DNA from: Desulfurivibrio sp044068625
Lineage (GTDB): Bacteria; Desulfobacterota; Desulfobulbia; Desulfobulbales; Desulfurivibrionaceae
Direction of reading: 5' to 3'
Assembly: GCF_044068625.1 (NCBI RefSeq)
Contig: NZ_JBIPKH010000015.1
Coordinates: 12,429-76,428, forward strand
Length of the DNA: 64,000 bases
A program made the translations under genes and the position numbers. Below are positions 1 to 7,553 of this stretch, piece after piece (position 1 is the stretch's first letter; each line of letters opens with the position of its first letter). The notes beneath the pieces are model-generated. The model saw only the letters and a program-made list of their open reading frames with translations, was not told where the DNA came from and did no database searches.

Positions 1-52
1 CATCTTAAAAAAAATGGCTGCCGCCAGCCGCAAACTTGCCTAACTCAAGGGA

Positions 53-1027
53 GTGGCCGCTTCCATCCCCAATCAGGGTATACTCATCAATGCCCTGGGC
101 ATGCAGGAGGCCAAAGACAGTTCCGCCATCGAAAACATTGTCACTACCCACGCCGAGCTGTTCAAAGACGATGCCTTTCCCGAAGGCCCTGCCAATCCGG
201 CAACCAAGGAGGTTTTGCGCTATCGGCAGGCCCTGCGGGTCGGCTTTGAGGCCGTGCGGCAGAACGGCATCATTACCCTTAATCATATCGAGGCGATCCA
301 GGCGGAGCTGGAACAAAACAGCGCCGGGATGCGCAGGCTGCCCGGAACCGCACTGAAAAACGGGGCCGGCGACACCGTTTATACCCCGCCCCAGGATCAC
401 GCCACCATCGTGGCCCTGATGCGCGACCTTGAGCGGTTCATCAACGATCCGGCAACTTTTGACGCCGACCCGCTCATCAAAATGGCCCTGATCCATCATC
501 AGTTCGAAAGCATCCATCCGTTTTATGACGGCAATGGCCGTACCGGCCGAATCGTCAATGTCCTCTATCTGGTGAAGGAAGGGCTACTGGACATCCCGGT
601 GCTCTACCTCAGCCGCCATATCGTCCGAACCAAAACCGACTACTACCGCCTGCTGCAAGCAGTGCGCGACCGGGACGCCTGGGAGGAATGGGTCGCCTAC
701 ATGCTGACCGCTGTGGAGCAAACCGCCGGGGAAACCATCGTCACCATCCACGCCATCAAGGCCGCCCTGCTGGACGCCAAGCACCGCATCCGCAGTCAGT
801 ACAAGTTTTACAGCCAGGACCTCATCAATAACCTCTTTACCCACCCATACACCAAGATCGAATTCATCGAACGCGATTTGAAGGTCTCCCGGCTGACCGC
901 CACCAAGTACCTCAACGCCCTGACCGGGGGAGGTTTCCTTGAGAAACGGAAAATCGGCCGCTCAAACTACTATATCAATCTGGCGCTTAACGCGATTTTG
1001 ACGCGTGAAAACCTGGGTGGAGAGTAA
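53..1027 (+). CDS. Fic family AMP-transferase with N-terminus cut by a stop codon
   Basis: Fic enzymes transfer AMP (or a related nucleotide group) to target proteins. The catalytic motif HPFYDGNGRTGR is complete at residues 155-166, counting from the GTG at 53, and an inhibitory helix motif SSAIEN is at residues 23-28, so this is a class II (self-inhibited) Fic. A winged-helix-like C-terminal tail follows. Reading the same frame upstream gives residues that fit the Fic_N domain, but a TAA at 41-43 interrupts it, at a place where relatives of this family (from memory) have an acidic residue. Either translation restarts at the GTG at 53, keeping both key motifs, or the gene is a recent pseudogene; the true 5' end lies outside the window. 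It converges on another Fic gene at 1337-2353. The family is certain, integrity is not. Confidence 0.8.
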   Translation: MAASIPNQGILINALGMQEAKDSSAIENIVTTHAELFKDDAFPEGPANPATKEVLRYRQALRVGFEAVRQNGIITLNHIEAIQAELEQNSAGMRRLPGTALKNGAGDTVYTPPQDHATIVALMRDLERFINDPATFDADPLIKMALIHHQFESIHPFYDGNGRTGRIVNVLYLVKEGLLDIPVLYLSRHIVRTKTDYYRLLQAVRDRDAWEEWVAYMLTAVEQTAGETIVTIHAIKAALLDAKHRIRSQYKFYSQDLINNLFTHPYTKIEFIERDLKVSRLTATKYLNALTGGGFLEKRKIGRSNYYINLALNAILTRENLGGE

Positions 1028-1336
1028 ACTGAACCATGGCCCCTAAAACCAGTTCCAAACTCGGCCACCGGGTGCGCAAAAGCTCGGTGGTCGATTGGCT
1101 CGTCGCGGTCGCGGCGGTCGAGCAGCACCGGGTGACGCCGGAGATCTTCTACTGTTCAAGACCAAGTCTGGCAGAGAGGTGGAGCGAAAATCTACTTGAT
1201 CGATTACTTAGTCGACCCCATCTCATAAGCATTGCTTAACAGTTGCCATACCGAAGCCGTCTTTACCAGCTATTCGAAAAATTCGAATAGCTGCGTTACC
1301 ACCCGGTTTTCACCATCACCGACATTTTGTCGCGAG
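1028..1336. other. Intergenic region between two convergent fic genes
   Basis: No convincing gene is seen. A 67-codon open frame at 1036-1239 on the plus strand starts eight bases after the fic stop but has no recognisable domain and an unremarkable composition. The only clear structure is a perfect inverted repeat at 1268-1292. Confidence 0.5.
1268..1292. terminator. Perfect 11-bp inverted repeat, candidate bidirectional terminator
   Basis: The arms agctattcgaa (1268-1278) and ttcgaatagct (1282-1292) are exact complements separated by aaa. The repeat lies between the ends of two convergent genes, where a bidirectional transcription stop is expected. There is no flanking T-run, so it could equally be a protein-binding site or a recombination point. 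Confidence 0.45.
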
Positions 1337-2353
1337 TTATCCACCACCGTGCTGGGCCATCACCTGGCGGCCCTTGTCGGTCAGGCGGTATTTCTGTTTG
1401 CTGCTGCGCGGCTTGTCGGGGATAGTCATTTCAATCAGTCCGGCATCCAGAGCCGGGAGCAGGTAGGCCTTGCGGAAATGTTCATCGTCTTTCAACCCGA
1501 GCGCCTCTTTGAGCTGTTGCCGGGTCATCTCTCCGGCAAGAGCTGAGAGCAGTCGAACTTCCGGGGTGACTTCCGGTGCGACTTCCGGGGTCGAACTGGT
1601 CACCGTATCCAGGATCATCCACAGCATGAAGGCGATAAACGGCGCGGAATCGGTCTTTTGGGTGCTTTCCTGAATAGCCTGGTAGTACTCGGCCTGGTGC
1701 TCGAAGATCAGGCTTTCCACCGGGATGTCGGCGAACAGAGGATTCCAGCGGGCCAGAATCAGGCTCTGCCACAGCCGCCCCATGCGGCCGTTGCCGTCGG
1801 CGAAGGGGTGGATGAATTCGAACTCGTAGTGAAAGACCGAACTGGCGATGAGCGGATGGGCGTCGGTGGCGGCCAGCCAGCCAAAGAGGTCACCCATCAG
1901 TTGCGGCACCCGGTCGGCGGGCGGGGCCATGTGGATTACCTGCTGGCCCGCCATCACCCCCACACCGCCGTGCCGATACAGCCCTGCCTCGTCGATCAGG
2001 CCGGACATCAGGATCCGGTGCGCCTCCAGCAAGTCCTTTTCCGCATCTGGCTTCCAGGTGTGGAACCGGTCGTAGGCGGCCAGGGCGTTCTTCACCTCCT
2101 GCACCTCGCGGGGCGGGGCGATCACCCGTTTGCCCTCCAGAATCGCGGTGATCTGCGCTTCGCTCAGGGTGTTGCCTTCGATGGCCAGCGAGCCGTGAAT
2201 GGTGCGGATGCGGTTGATGCGCCGCAGCCGCAAGGATCTGGCCTGATCGGTGAGCACGCTCAGCCGCCCGATGGCCTCGCTGATCGCGGCGACCCGGTTC
2301 AGGATCTCCGGGGTGATGGTGTAGGGCGGCTGGTAGGTGGAGGGCTTGCTCAT
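1337..2353 (-). CDS. Fic family protein, last gene of the restriction operon
   Basis: A second, clearly different Fic protein of 338 residues. The inhibitory motif SLAIEGN is at residues 55-61 and the catalytic motif HPFADGNGRMGR at 182-193, both complete, so it should be an autoinhibited AMP-transferase. A linker with repeats of the EVAPEVTPEV kind leads to a C-terminal winged-helix region (about 265-335), as in the group of Fic proteins with an N-terminal domain of the YQPPYTITPEIL type. The ATG at 2351-2353 overlaps the TGA of the upstream ATPase gene by four bases (ATGA), which fixes the start and suggests translational coupling. Its position at the end of a type I restriction operon implies a role linked to that defence unit; the target is unknown. 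Confidence 0.88.
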   Translation of the reverse strand: MSKPSTYQPPYTITPEILNRVAAISEAIGRLSVLTDQARSLRLRRINRIRTIHGSLAIEGNTLSEAQITAILEGKRVIAPPREVQEVKNALAAYDRFHTWKPDAEKDLLEAHRILMSGLIDEAGLYRHGGVGVMAGQQVIHMAPPADRVPQLMGDLFGWLAATDAHPLIASSVFHYEFEFIHPFADGNGRMGRLWQSLILARWNPLFADIPVESLIFEHQAEYYQAIQESTQKTDSAPFIAFMLWMILDTVTSSTPEVAPEVTPEVRLLSALAGEMTRQQLKEALGLKDDEHFRKAYLLPALDAGLIEMTIPDKPRSSKQKYRLTDKGRQVMAQHGGG

Positions 2354-4239
2354 GGCGCAACCTCCTCTCCTTCCGCACCAGCCGGACATTTCGTCTTGAT
2401 GAACTCGAACATGGGTCGGAAGACTTCGAAGCAGGCCGGGGCCAGGGTTGGCACAACATCTTTGGCGAATGCTACTTTCTGGCCATCGCTGACAAATTTT
2501 ATAAAGCCATCTGTCCGATCGGTATCGACAACAAAGTATTGATCTAAACCTGGTACGCCATGGAACAACAACTCGATGGTCAGTAATGACTTATTGCCAT
2601 AATTACCGCCGGTATGTGGGTTGATTACCTGATTGCGAATTTGCCCGTTGGCGGGCACGGGTAAAAGCATCGCGTAACTTTCATAAGCATTGTGTTTTTT
2701 CACCAAACACTGACATGGATCGGTTTGCACATTTTGTCCAAGTTGGTTCCAGTCGTTGTATGCCTCATCAAAGTCAAAAACAGAGAAAAAGGTTCGTCCT
2801 GGGTGATTTTGGTAAAGCGTATTGTCTTTAATAAGGTTGCGAAGGAATCCACAACTGAACGCATTCTGTATCTCAAAATTGCGTTCCTCGGTCGGAAAAA
2901 GTTTCGACCACGCAGTTTCAAGAATCATCTCATCGGTGATCCCCTCAGTAAACAAGACGGCTCCGGTAGTATTCTTGAGAACGTGATGAATGTTTAACCG
3001 AGCTTCACTCTCGGAAAATGAAATTAACCCTGCAGAGAGCGACTTAATGACATCAGCTTTCCTGACCTTCTTTGAGACAACAGTAGAGCCGTCAAATTCA
3101 AACAGGTTGATGACGCTCTCATTGGCATTTGTAATGGTCGACGCGCTATGGCTGCTCATCAGCACATGGTTGTTTTTGGCGGTGGTGTCGGTGATTTCGA
3201 AGACCTGTTTGAGGAAGTCGAACTGCCATTCCGGGTGGAGGAAGGAGTCGGGCTCGTCGAGCAGGGTGATGCAGTTGCGGTCCTTGAACAGCTCGACGAT
3301 GGAGTAGATATACACCGACTGGAACTGGCCGTCGCTGAAGTGGGCGATGGTGGCATCCACGCCGCCGGCCAGTTGCAGGGGGATGGTGATCTCGGCCAGC
3401 ATCCCCAGGGTCTTCAGGTTGTCGAGCTGGCGAAACAGCTCCTGGGGGGTTAGGTCGGCGAATTCCTGCCGAATTTTGGCGATATCGAAATAGAGGATGT
3501 AACGAGCTGGTTCGGAGAAATAACCCTCTGAGCGCACCGGGCTGCCGGTGGCGGTGTTGATGCAGCCATGGAGTCGGTCGAGAAAGGTTTGGGTGATCCC
3601 CTCCGGCTGCCAGTAGCGGTCGGTTTCGTCGTTGAATTCGATATCAAAACGGGAATCGGCGGCGTAGGCGGGACGTGCCAGCACCACCTTCGCTTCTAAG
3701 GCCACAGTTTCAATGCCGAGCTTCTGGCAGATAAATTGCCGCGCCTTGCAGGTGTCGGCCTGCATCAGCAGCACGGCCAGCAACAGCTCCTTGTAGTCCG
3801 GGCCGATGCCGATGAAATACCGCGCCGCGTCAAAATCGGCGTGCTTGATGCGTTTGCGGAAGGCCTTTTCATACTGCTCGACCAGCTTTGCCACCGTGTC
3901 GTTGTGGCCGGAGTAGTAGATCAGCACATTGTCCGGCAGCGGCGTCTTGCCGATGGTTTTTCGTTCCTTGCCGCCTATGGTCAGCTTTCCGGAGTTCCAG
4001 CCGAGCTCGGTGGCCTTACCGTCGATCTCGAAGCCGATGCGGTAATTGAATTCACAGGCAGCCTTGTCACGATCGAACTCGACGATATGACGGAATATTT
4101 CGATAAGCGCCTCGAACAGGTTGGATTTACCGGTGCCGTTCTTGCCGACAAAGACATCGATAAAGCTGCTGCCGTCGAAGCTCAGGGAAAAGTCCCGAAG
4201 GTTCTTGTATTGGCCGATATAGAGCGATGTCAGACGCAT
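2350..4239 (-). CDS. Restriction-system-associated AAA ATPase with OLD/TOPRIM-like motifs
   Basis: A 629-residue ATPase of the RecF/SMC-like class. Walker A GKNGTGKS is at residues 32-39, the ABC-like signature FSDGQ near 301, Walker B ITLLDEPD at 324-331, and an SSH switch follows near 362. Behind the ATPase the segments FTEGITDE (about 430-437) and FDFDEA (about 488-493) resemble the E...DxD acidic set of OLD-type TOPRIM nucleases. Families of this kind are known next to type I restriction genes. The start lies nine bases after the hsdS stop and the end overlaps the fic start by four bases. Base composition of the 3' half (about 2400-3130) is visibly more AT-rich than the flanks. Nuclease activity is inference from spaced acidic motifs. 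Confidence 0.82.
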   Translation of the reverse strand: MRLTSLYIGQYKNLRDFSLSFDGSSFIDVFVGKNGTGKSNLFEALIEIFRHIVEFDRDKAACEFNYRIGFEIDGKATELGWNSGKLTIGGKERKTIGKTPLPDNVLIYYSGHNDTVAKLVEQYEKAFRKRIKHADFDAARYFIGIGPDYKELLLAVLLMQADTCKARQFICQKLGIETVALEAKVVLARPAYAADSRFDIEFNDETDRYWQPEGITQTFLDRLHGCINTATGSPVRSEGYFSEPARYILYFDIAKIRQEFADLTPQELFRQLDNLKTLGMLAEITIPLQLAGGVDATIAHFSDGQFQSVYIYSIVELFKDRNCITLLDEPDSFLHPEWQFDFLKQVFEITDTTAKNNHVLMSSHSASTITNANESVINLFEFDGSTVVSKKVRKADVIKSLSAGLISFSESEARLNIHHVLKNTTGAVLFTEGITDEMILETAWSKLFPTEERNFEIQNAFSCGFLRNLIKDNTLYQNHPGRTFFSVFDFDEAYNDWNQLGQNVQTDPCQCLVKKHNAYESYAMLLPVPANGQIRNQVINPHTGGNYGNKSLLTIELLFHGVPGLDQYFVVDTDRTDGFIKFVSDGQKVAFAKDVVPTLAPACFEVFRPMFEFIKTKCPAGAEGEEVAP

Positions 4240-4248
4240 GGCATCTCC

Positions 4249-5028
4249 CTATACCTGAGCCATCACGAAGTTGAGCAGTTCTGTTTGTTGAGCAGTGGCG
4301 GCTGCGCGCAGTTTTTCCAGCTCATCGCAGCGGGCCATCAACTGATCTATGCGGGTAACGATGCGATGTTGTTCGGGGAGGGGGGGGAGCGGTGCAAATT
4401 TTTCATTCAGCACTTTGAAATGCCGGGCATATCCCCGATCTGTTAGATCAAATGATTGAATAAGACGGTAGAGAAACTTGGTTAATACAGCTTTGAATGG
4501 GCAAAGGACTTTTACTCCATCAGCTCCGATGATGAAATCAAAGTCTATGAATTTAATATTTTTTGTGTGATCACCGAATACAATGACAGGACGATCAATG
4601 TGGAGCAACTTTGACCCATCGTCATTGTAGCCAGTAATGAAGTTTTTCCCTTGGTCAACAACGGGGAACTGCCCACTCTCTCGATAATCCTTAGTCTGGA
4701 TTTGATTCGATTTGTTACCTATCCCGAAATAACATTCTGGTAGCCTCACCCACGCCCACCCCTGAGGCAGTTGATAGGGCACTTCCTCCGGTTTGATGGG
4801 CGGCAGGGGTTTGGGCTTCTTGATTTTGCCCGCCTTCACCAGCCGCTGTTTTTCGGCCTCGATCTCTTTCAGTAGTTCCGAGGCAGACGGATCCTTCGGG
4901 TCCTGGGCAACCAGCTTACCCTGCATGGCCAGAGTCAAAATCAGCTCGCGCAGTTTGGCGATACCGTCAGGAGCTGCAAAGGCAGTATCGAAATACTCTT
5001 CCAGAAGGTTGCGAATGGCCTCTGTCAT
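4249..5028 (-). CDS. hsdS: Type I restriction specificity subunit, half-size (one recognition domain)
   Basis: HsdS chooses the DNA site for the modification and cleavage complex. This protein has 259 residues, roughly half of a normal two-domain HsdS. In order it has the family's N-terminal conserved segment (LRELILTLAMQGKLV, near 25-40, then a Lys-rich EIEAEKQRLVKAGKIKKPK helix), one target-recognition domain entered at LPQGWAWVRL, and one conserved exit helix beginning PLPPLPEQHRIV. The recognition domain (about 4430-4740) is AT-rich relative to both flanks, as expected of an exchanged cassette. The ATG overlaps the rhuM TGA by four bases. A single-domain subunit could dimerise and read a symmetric split site, or it may be a truncated relic. 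Confidence 0.87.
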   Translation of the reverse strand: MTEAIRNLLEEYFDTAFAAPDGIAKLRELILTLAMQGKLVAQDPKDPSASELLKEIEAEKQRLVKAGKIKKPKPLPPIKPEEVPYQLPQGWAWVRLPECYFGIGNKSNQIQTKDYRESGQFPVVDQGKNFITGYNDDGSKLLHIDRPVIVFGDHTKNIKFIDFDFIIGADGVKVLCPFKAVLTKFLYRLIQSFDLTDRGYARHFKVLNEKFAPLPPLPEQHRIVTRIDQLMARCDELEKLRAAATAQQTELLNFVMAQV

Positions 5029-6065
5029 TTCTTGTCCTCCTTCTTGCGCGTCGCTTCGATTTTCTTCAGTTCGGCCTCCGCCTCGACAAAGTGTTTCTCC
5101 ACCTCGGTCGGCTCTTCCAGTTGCCGGACATGGAATTTTTCAAATTCCTCATGGGCCTTGCGCAATGCCTTGTCGTGGCTGATCTTTCCGGCATGGGTGA
5201 GGATGTCGCGGCCTGAGAGCTTAAGGAAGTCATCGAGCTTGCCGATCCAGTCGCGCATGGTCATGGCCTTGCGCTGAATGGCCTGCAGCTCGGCGAAATC
5301 GAGATAGAGAGTGACGATGCGGTTAAGCAGATCCAGTTCTTCGGCAGTCAGGTAGTTCTTGGCGATCTCGGTCTCATTCTTACTGATGCGCGAGCCCACC
5401 CAGTTGGTCATACCTATGTTGGGTTGGGTGGCATCGACCCGGCTGTAGATAACCTCGGCGGCGGTCTGTCCGTGGGCGGCCCAGTGCATCTTGTTCTGGA
5501 TGATTTTGAAAAACTCGCGGGAGACGTCGGATTTCGGGTCGTAGTCGATGCTGGTGGCGTAGATATCCAGCACCTTGCGCCAGAAAACCTTTTCCGAGGA
5601 GCGAATGTCGCGGATGCGGGCCAGCAGCTCGTCGAAATAGCTGCCGCCGCCCGCCTTCTTGAGGCGTTCATCGTCCATGGCGAAGCCCTTGACGATGTAC
5701 TCCCGGAGCCGCTGGGTGGCCCAGATGCGAAACTGCGTGCCGCGCAGGGACTTGACGCGGTAACCAACGGAAATAATCACGTCCAGGTTGTAGAAATTGG
5801 TCGGCTTGGTGGAAAATTCGGAAATTCCGATTTTTCTCATCACCTTCTCGGGGATCAGCTCGCCCTCGGTAAAGATGTTCTTGATGTGCTCGTTAATCGT
5901 GGACTTGGCCTTGTCGAAAAGCGTAGACATCTGATCCTGGGTAAGCCAAACCGTTTCGTCCTGCAGCCGGGTTTCGAGTCGGATGCGGCCGTCTTCGGTC
6001 TGATAGAGCAGGATTTCGGACTGTTCATCCTGTCGAGTCGGCAGATTCGAGTCTTTCCTGCTCAT
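5025..6065 (-). CDS. rhuM: RhuM family protein inside the restriction operon
   Basis: A 346-residue member of the RhuM (virulence RhuM) family, recognised by the opening HTH-like segment VWLTQDQMSTLFDKAKSTI and the following FYNLDVIISVGYRVKS and FRIWATQRLREYI blocks. The N-terminal part probably binds DNA; the C-terminal end is a charged, Lys/Glu-rich helix. The family's biochemical role is not established, but genes of this type recur between hsdM and hsdS. Here both junctions are ATGA overlaps (6062-6065 with hsdM, 5025-5028 with hsdS), so it is made as part of the restriction operon. It may tune or gate the system; that is inference. Confidence 0.85.
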   Translation of the reverse strand: MSRKDSNLPTRQDEQSEILLYQTEDGRIRLETRLQDETVWLTQDQMSTLFDKAKSTINEHIKNIFTEGELIPEKVMRKIGISEFSTKPTNFYNLDVIISVGYRVKSLRGTQFRIWATQRLREYIVKGFAMDDERLKKAGGGSYFDELLARIRDIRSSEKVFWRKVLDIYATSIDYDPKSDVSREFFKIIQNKMHWAAHGQTAAEVIYSRVDATQPNIGMTNWVGSRISKNETEIAKNYLTAEELDLLNRIVTLYLDFAELQAIQRKAMTMRDWIGKLDDFLKLSGRDILTHAGKISHDKALRKAHEEFEKFHVRQLEEPTEVEKHFVEAEAELKKIEATRKKEDKK

Positions 6066-7528
6066 GCCTTACCCCCCAGGCAGGCCATCAACTCGGCCTT
6101 CAAGGCTGCCTGCGCCGCATCGAGCTGGTGGACGATCTGCTGATACTCGGCCATCAACTCTTCCGGATCGCGGTGGTTGACCTCCACCTCGTGGGGGTTC
6201 TTGCAGTCCAGGTTGTAGTTGCGTGCGATTAGCTCCTTGGCCGAGACCTTCCAGGCCTGCTCGGTGACCTTGCGCCCCTTGCGCTCGGCTCCGCCCCACC
6301 AGGCCTTTTCGAGATCGAACTCAGCGATGGTCAGGGGCTTGGAGCGGGAGTAGGACTTGTAGCCCTCGGGATACGGGTGCGCGAAGAACCAGACCTCTTT
6401 GGTCGGCCCGCCCTTCTCGAAAAAGAGGATGTTGGTGGCGATGCTGGTGTAGGGGCTGAACACGCCCTTGGGCAGACGCACGATGGTGTGCAGGTTGAAC
6501 TCCGTAAGCAACTCGCGCTTGAGGTTGGTCTTGGTACCCTCGCCGAACAGAAAGCCGTCGGGCAGCACCACGGCTGCCTTGCCGGTGTCGTGTTTAAGCA
6601 GGTGCATGATCAGCGCCATGAACAGGTCGGCGGTTTCGCGAGTCTGGTACTTGCGCGGGAAGTTGTTCTCGATGCCGTCTTCTTCCATGCCGCCGAAGGG
6701 CGGATTGGTGATGATCAGATCCACCCGATCGCGGGGGGAGTAATCCTTGAGCGGTCGACTCAGGGTGTTGTCGTGGCGGACGTTGGTGGGCACGTCGATG
6801 CCGTGCAGCATCATGTTGGTCATGGCCAGCATGTGCGGCAGGGGTTTCTTCTCCACGCCGTGAATAGACTCCTGCAGGCGCTTGCGGTCGTCGGCTGTCT
6901 TGACCTGCTTGTTCAGATGCTCGATGGCGCAGGTGAGAAAGCCGCCGGTGCCGCAGGCTGGGTCAAGAATGGATTGCCCGAGCTGCGGGTCGAGCATGTC
7001 GACCATGAACCGGGTGACGGCGCGGGGGGTGTAGTATTCGCCCGCATTACCGGCGGATTGCAGGTCAGAAAGAATCTTTTCGTATATGTCGTTGAACAGG
7101 TGACGGTCGCCGGATTTGTTGAAGTCCACATCCTCTTCGATGGTGTTGATCACCTGGCGCAGCAGGGTGCCGGATTTCATGTAGTTGTAGGCGTCCTCGA
7201 AGACCGAACCGACCACCTTGCCATGGGGCGAAACACCGGCGGCGGTGGCCAGTTTCTTGAGCGCCGGGAAAAGGTCGTTGTTGACGAAGTCGATCAGCTC
7301 CTCACCGGTCATCCCCTCGGGGTTCTTGGCCCAGCTGGACCAGCGGAAACGGCTGGGCAGCGGCGACTTGTAGTCTGGGACGGTGAGCTGCCACTCTTGC
7401 TCCTTGTCGTCGAAGATCTTCAGGAAAATCAGCCAGACCATCTGGCTGATGCGCTGAGCGTCGCCATCGACGCCGACATCCTTGCGCATGATGTCCTGAA
7501 TGGCTTTGATCAGGGTGGTGAGTGACAT
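6062..7528 (-). CDS. hsdM: Type I restriction-modification DNA methyltransferase subunit
   Basis: HsdM methylates adenine N6 at sites chosen by HsdS and is the core of the complex. The 488-residue protein begins MSLTTLIKAIQDIMRKD, the usual N-terminal helix bundle, has an AdoMet-binding motif DPACGTGG near residues 189-197 and the catalytic NPPF motif near 275. The ATG at 7526-7528 is chosen because homology begins there and a ggagt sits in the short gap to hsdR; longer readings upstream run into hsdR sequence in another frame. Spacing to hsdR is 25 bases, and it overlaps rhuM by four. All motifs are intact, so methylation should work if HsdS does. Confidence 0.95.
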   Translation of the reverse strand: MSLTTLIKAIQDIMRKDVGVDGDAQRISQMVWLIFLKIFDDKEQEWQLTVPDYKSPLPSRFRWSSWAKNPEGMTGEELIDFVNNDLFPALKKLATAAGVSPHGKVVGSVFEDAYNYMKSGTLLRQVINTIEEDVDFNKSGDRHLFNDIYEKILSDLQSAGNAGEYYTPRAVTRFMVDMLDPQLGQSILDPACGTGGFLTCAIEHLNKQVKTADDRKRLQESIHGVEKKPLPHMLAMTNMMLHGIDVPTNVRHDNTLSRPLKDYSPRDRVDLIITNPPFGGMEEDGIENNFPRKYQTRETADLFMALIMHLLKHDTGKAAVVLPDGFLFGEGTKTNLKRELLTEFNLHTIVRLPKGVFSPYTSIATNILFFEKGGPTKEVWFFAHPYPEGYKSYSRSKPLTIAEFDLEKAWWGGAERKGRKVTEQAWKVSAKELIARNYNLDCKNPHEVEVNHRDPEELMAEYQQIVHQLDAAQAALKAELMACLGGKA

Positions 7529-7553
7529 AGTAGTTTTACTCCAGTTCTTTTTG

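Noticed and set aside
1036..1239. 67-codon ORF after the first fic gene
   Set aside because: No domain, no conserved feature and no clear ribosome site.
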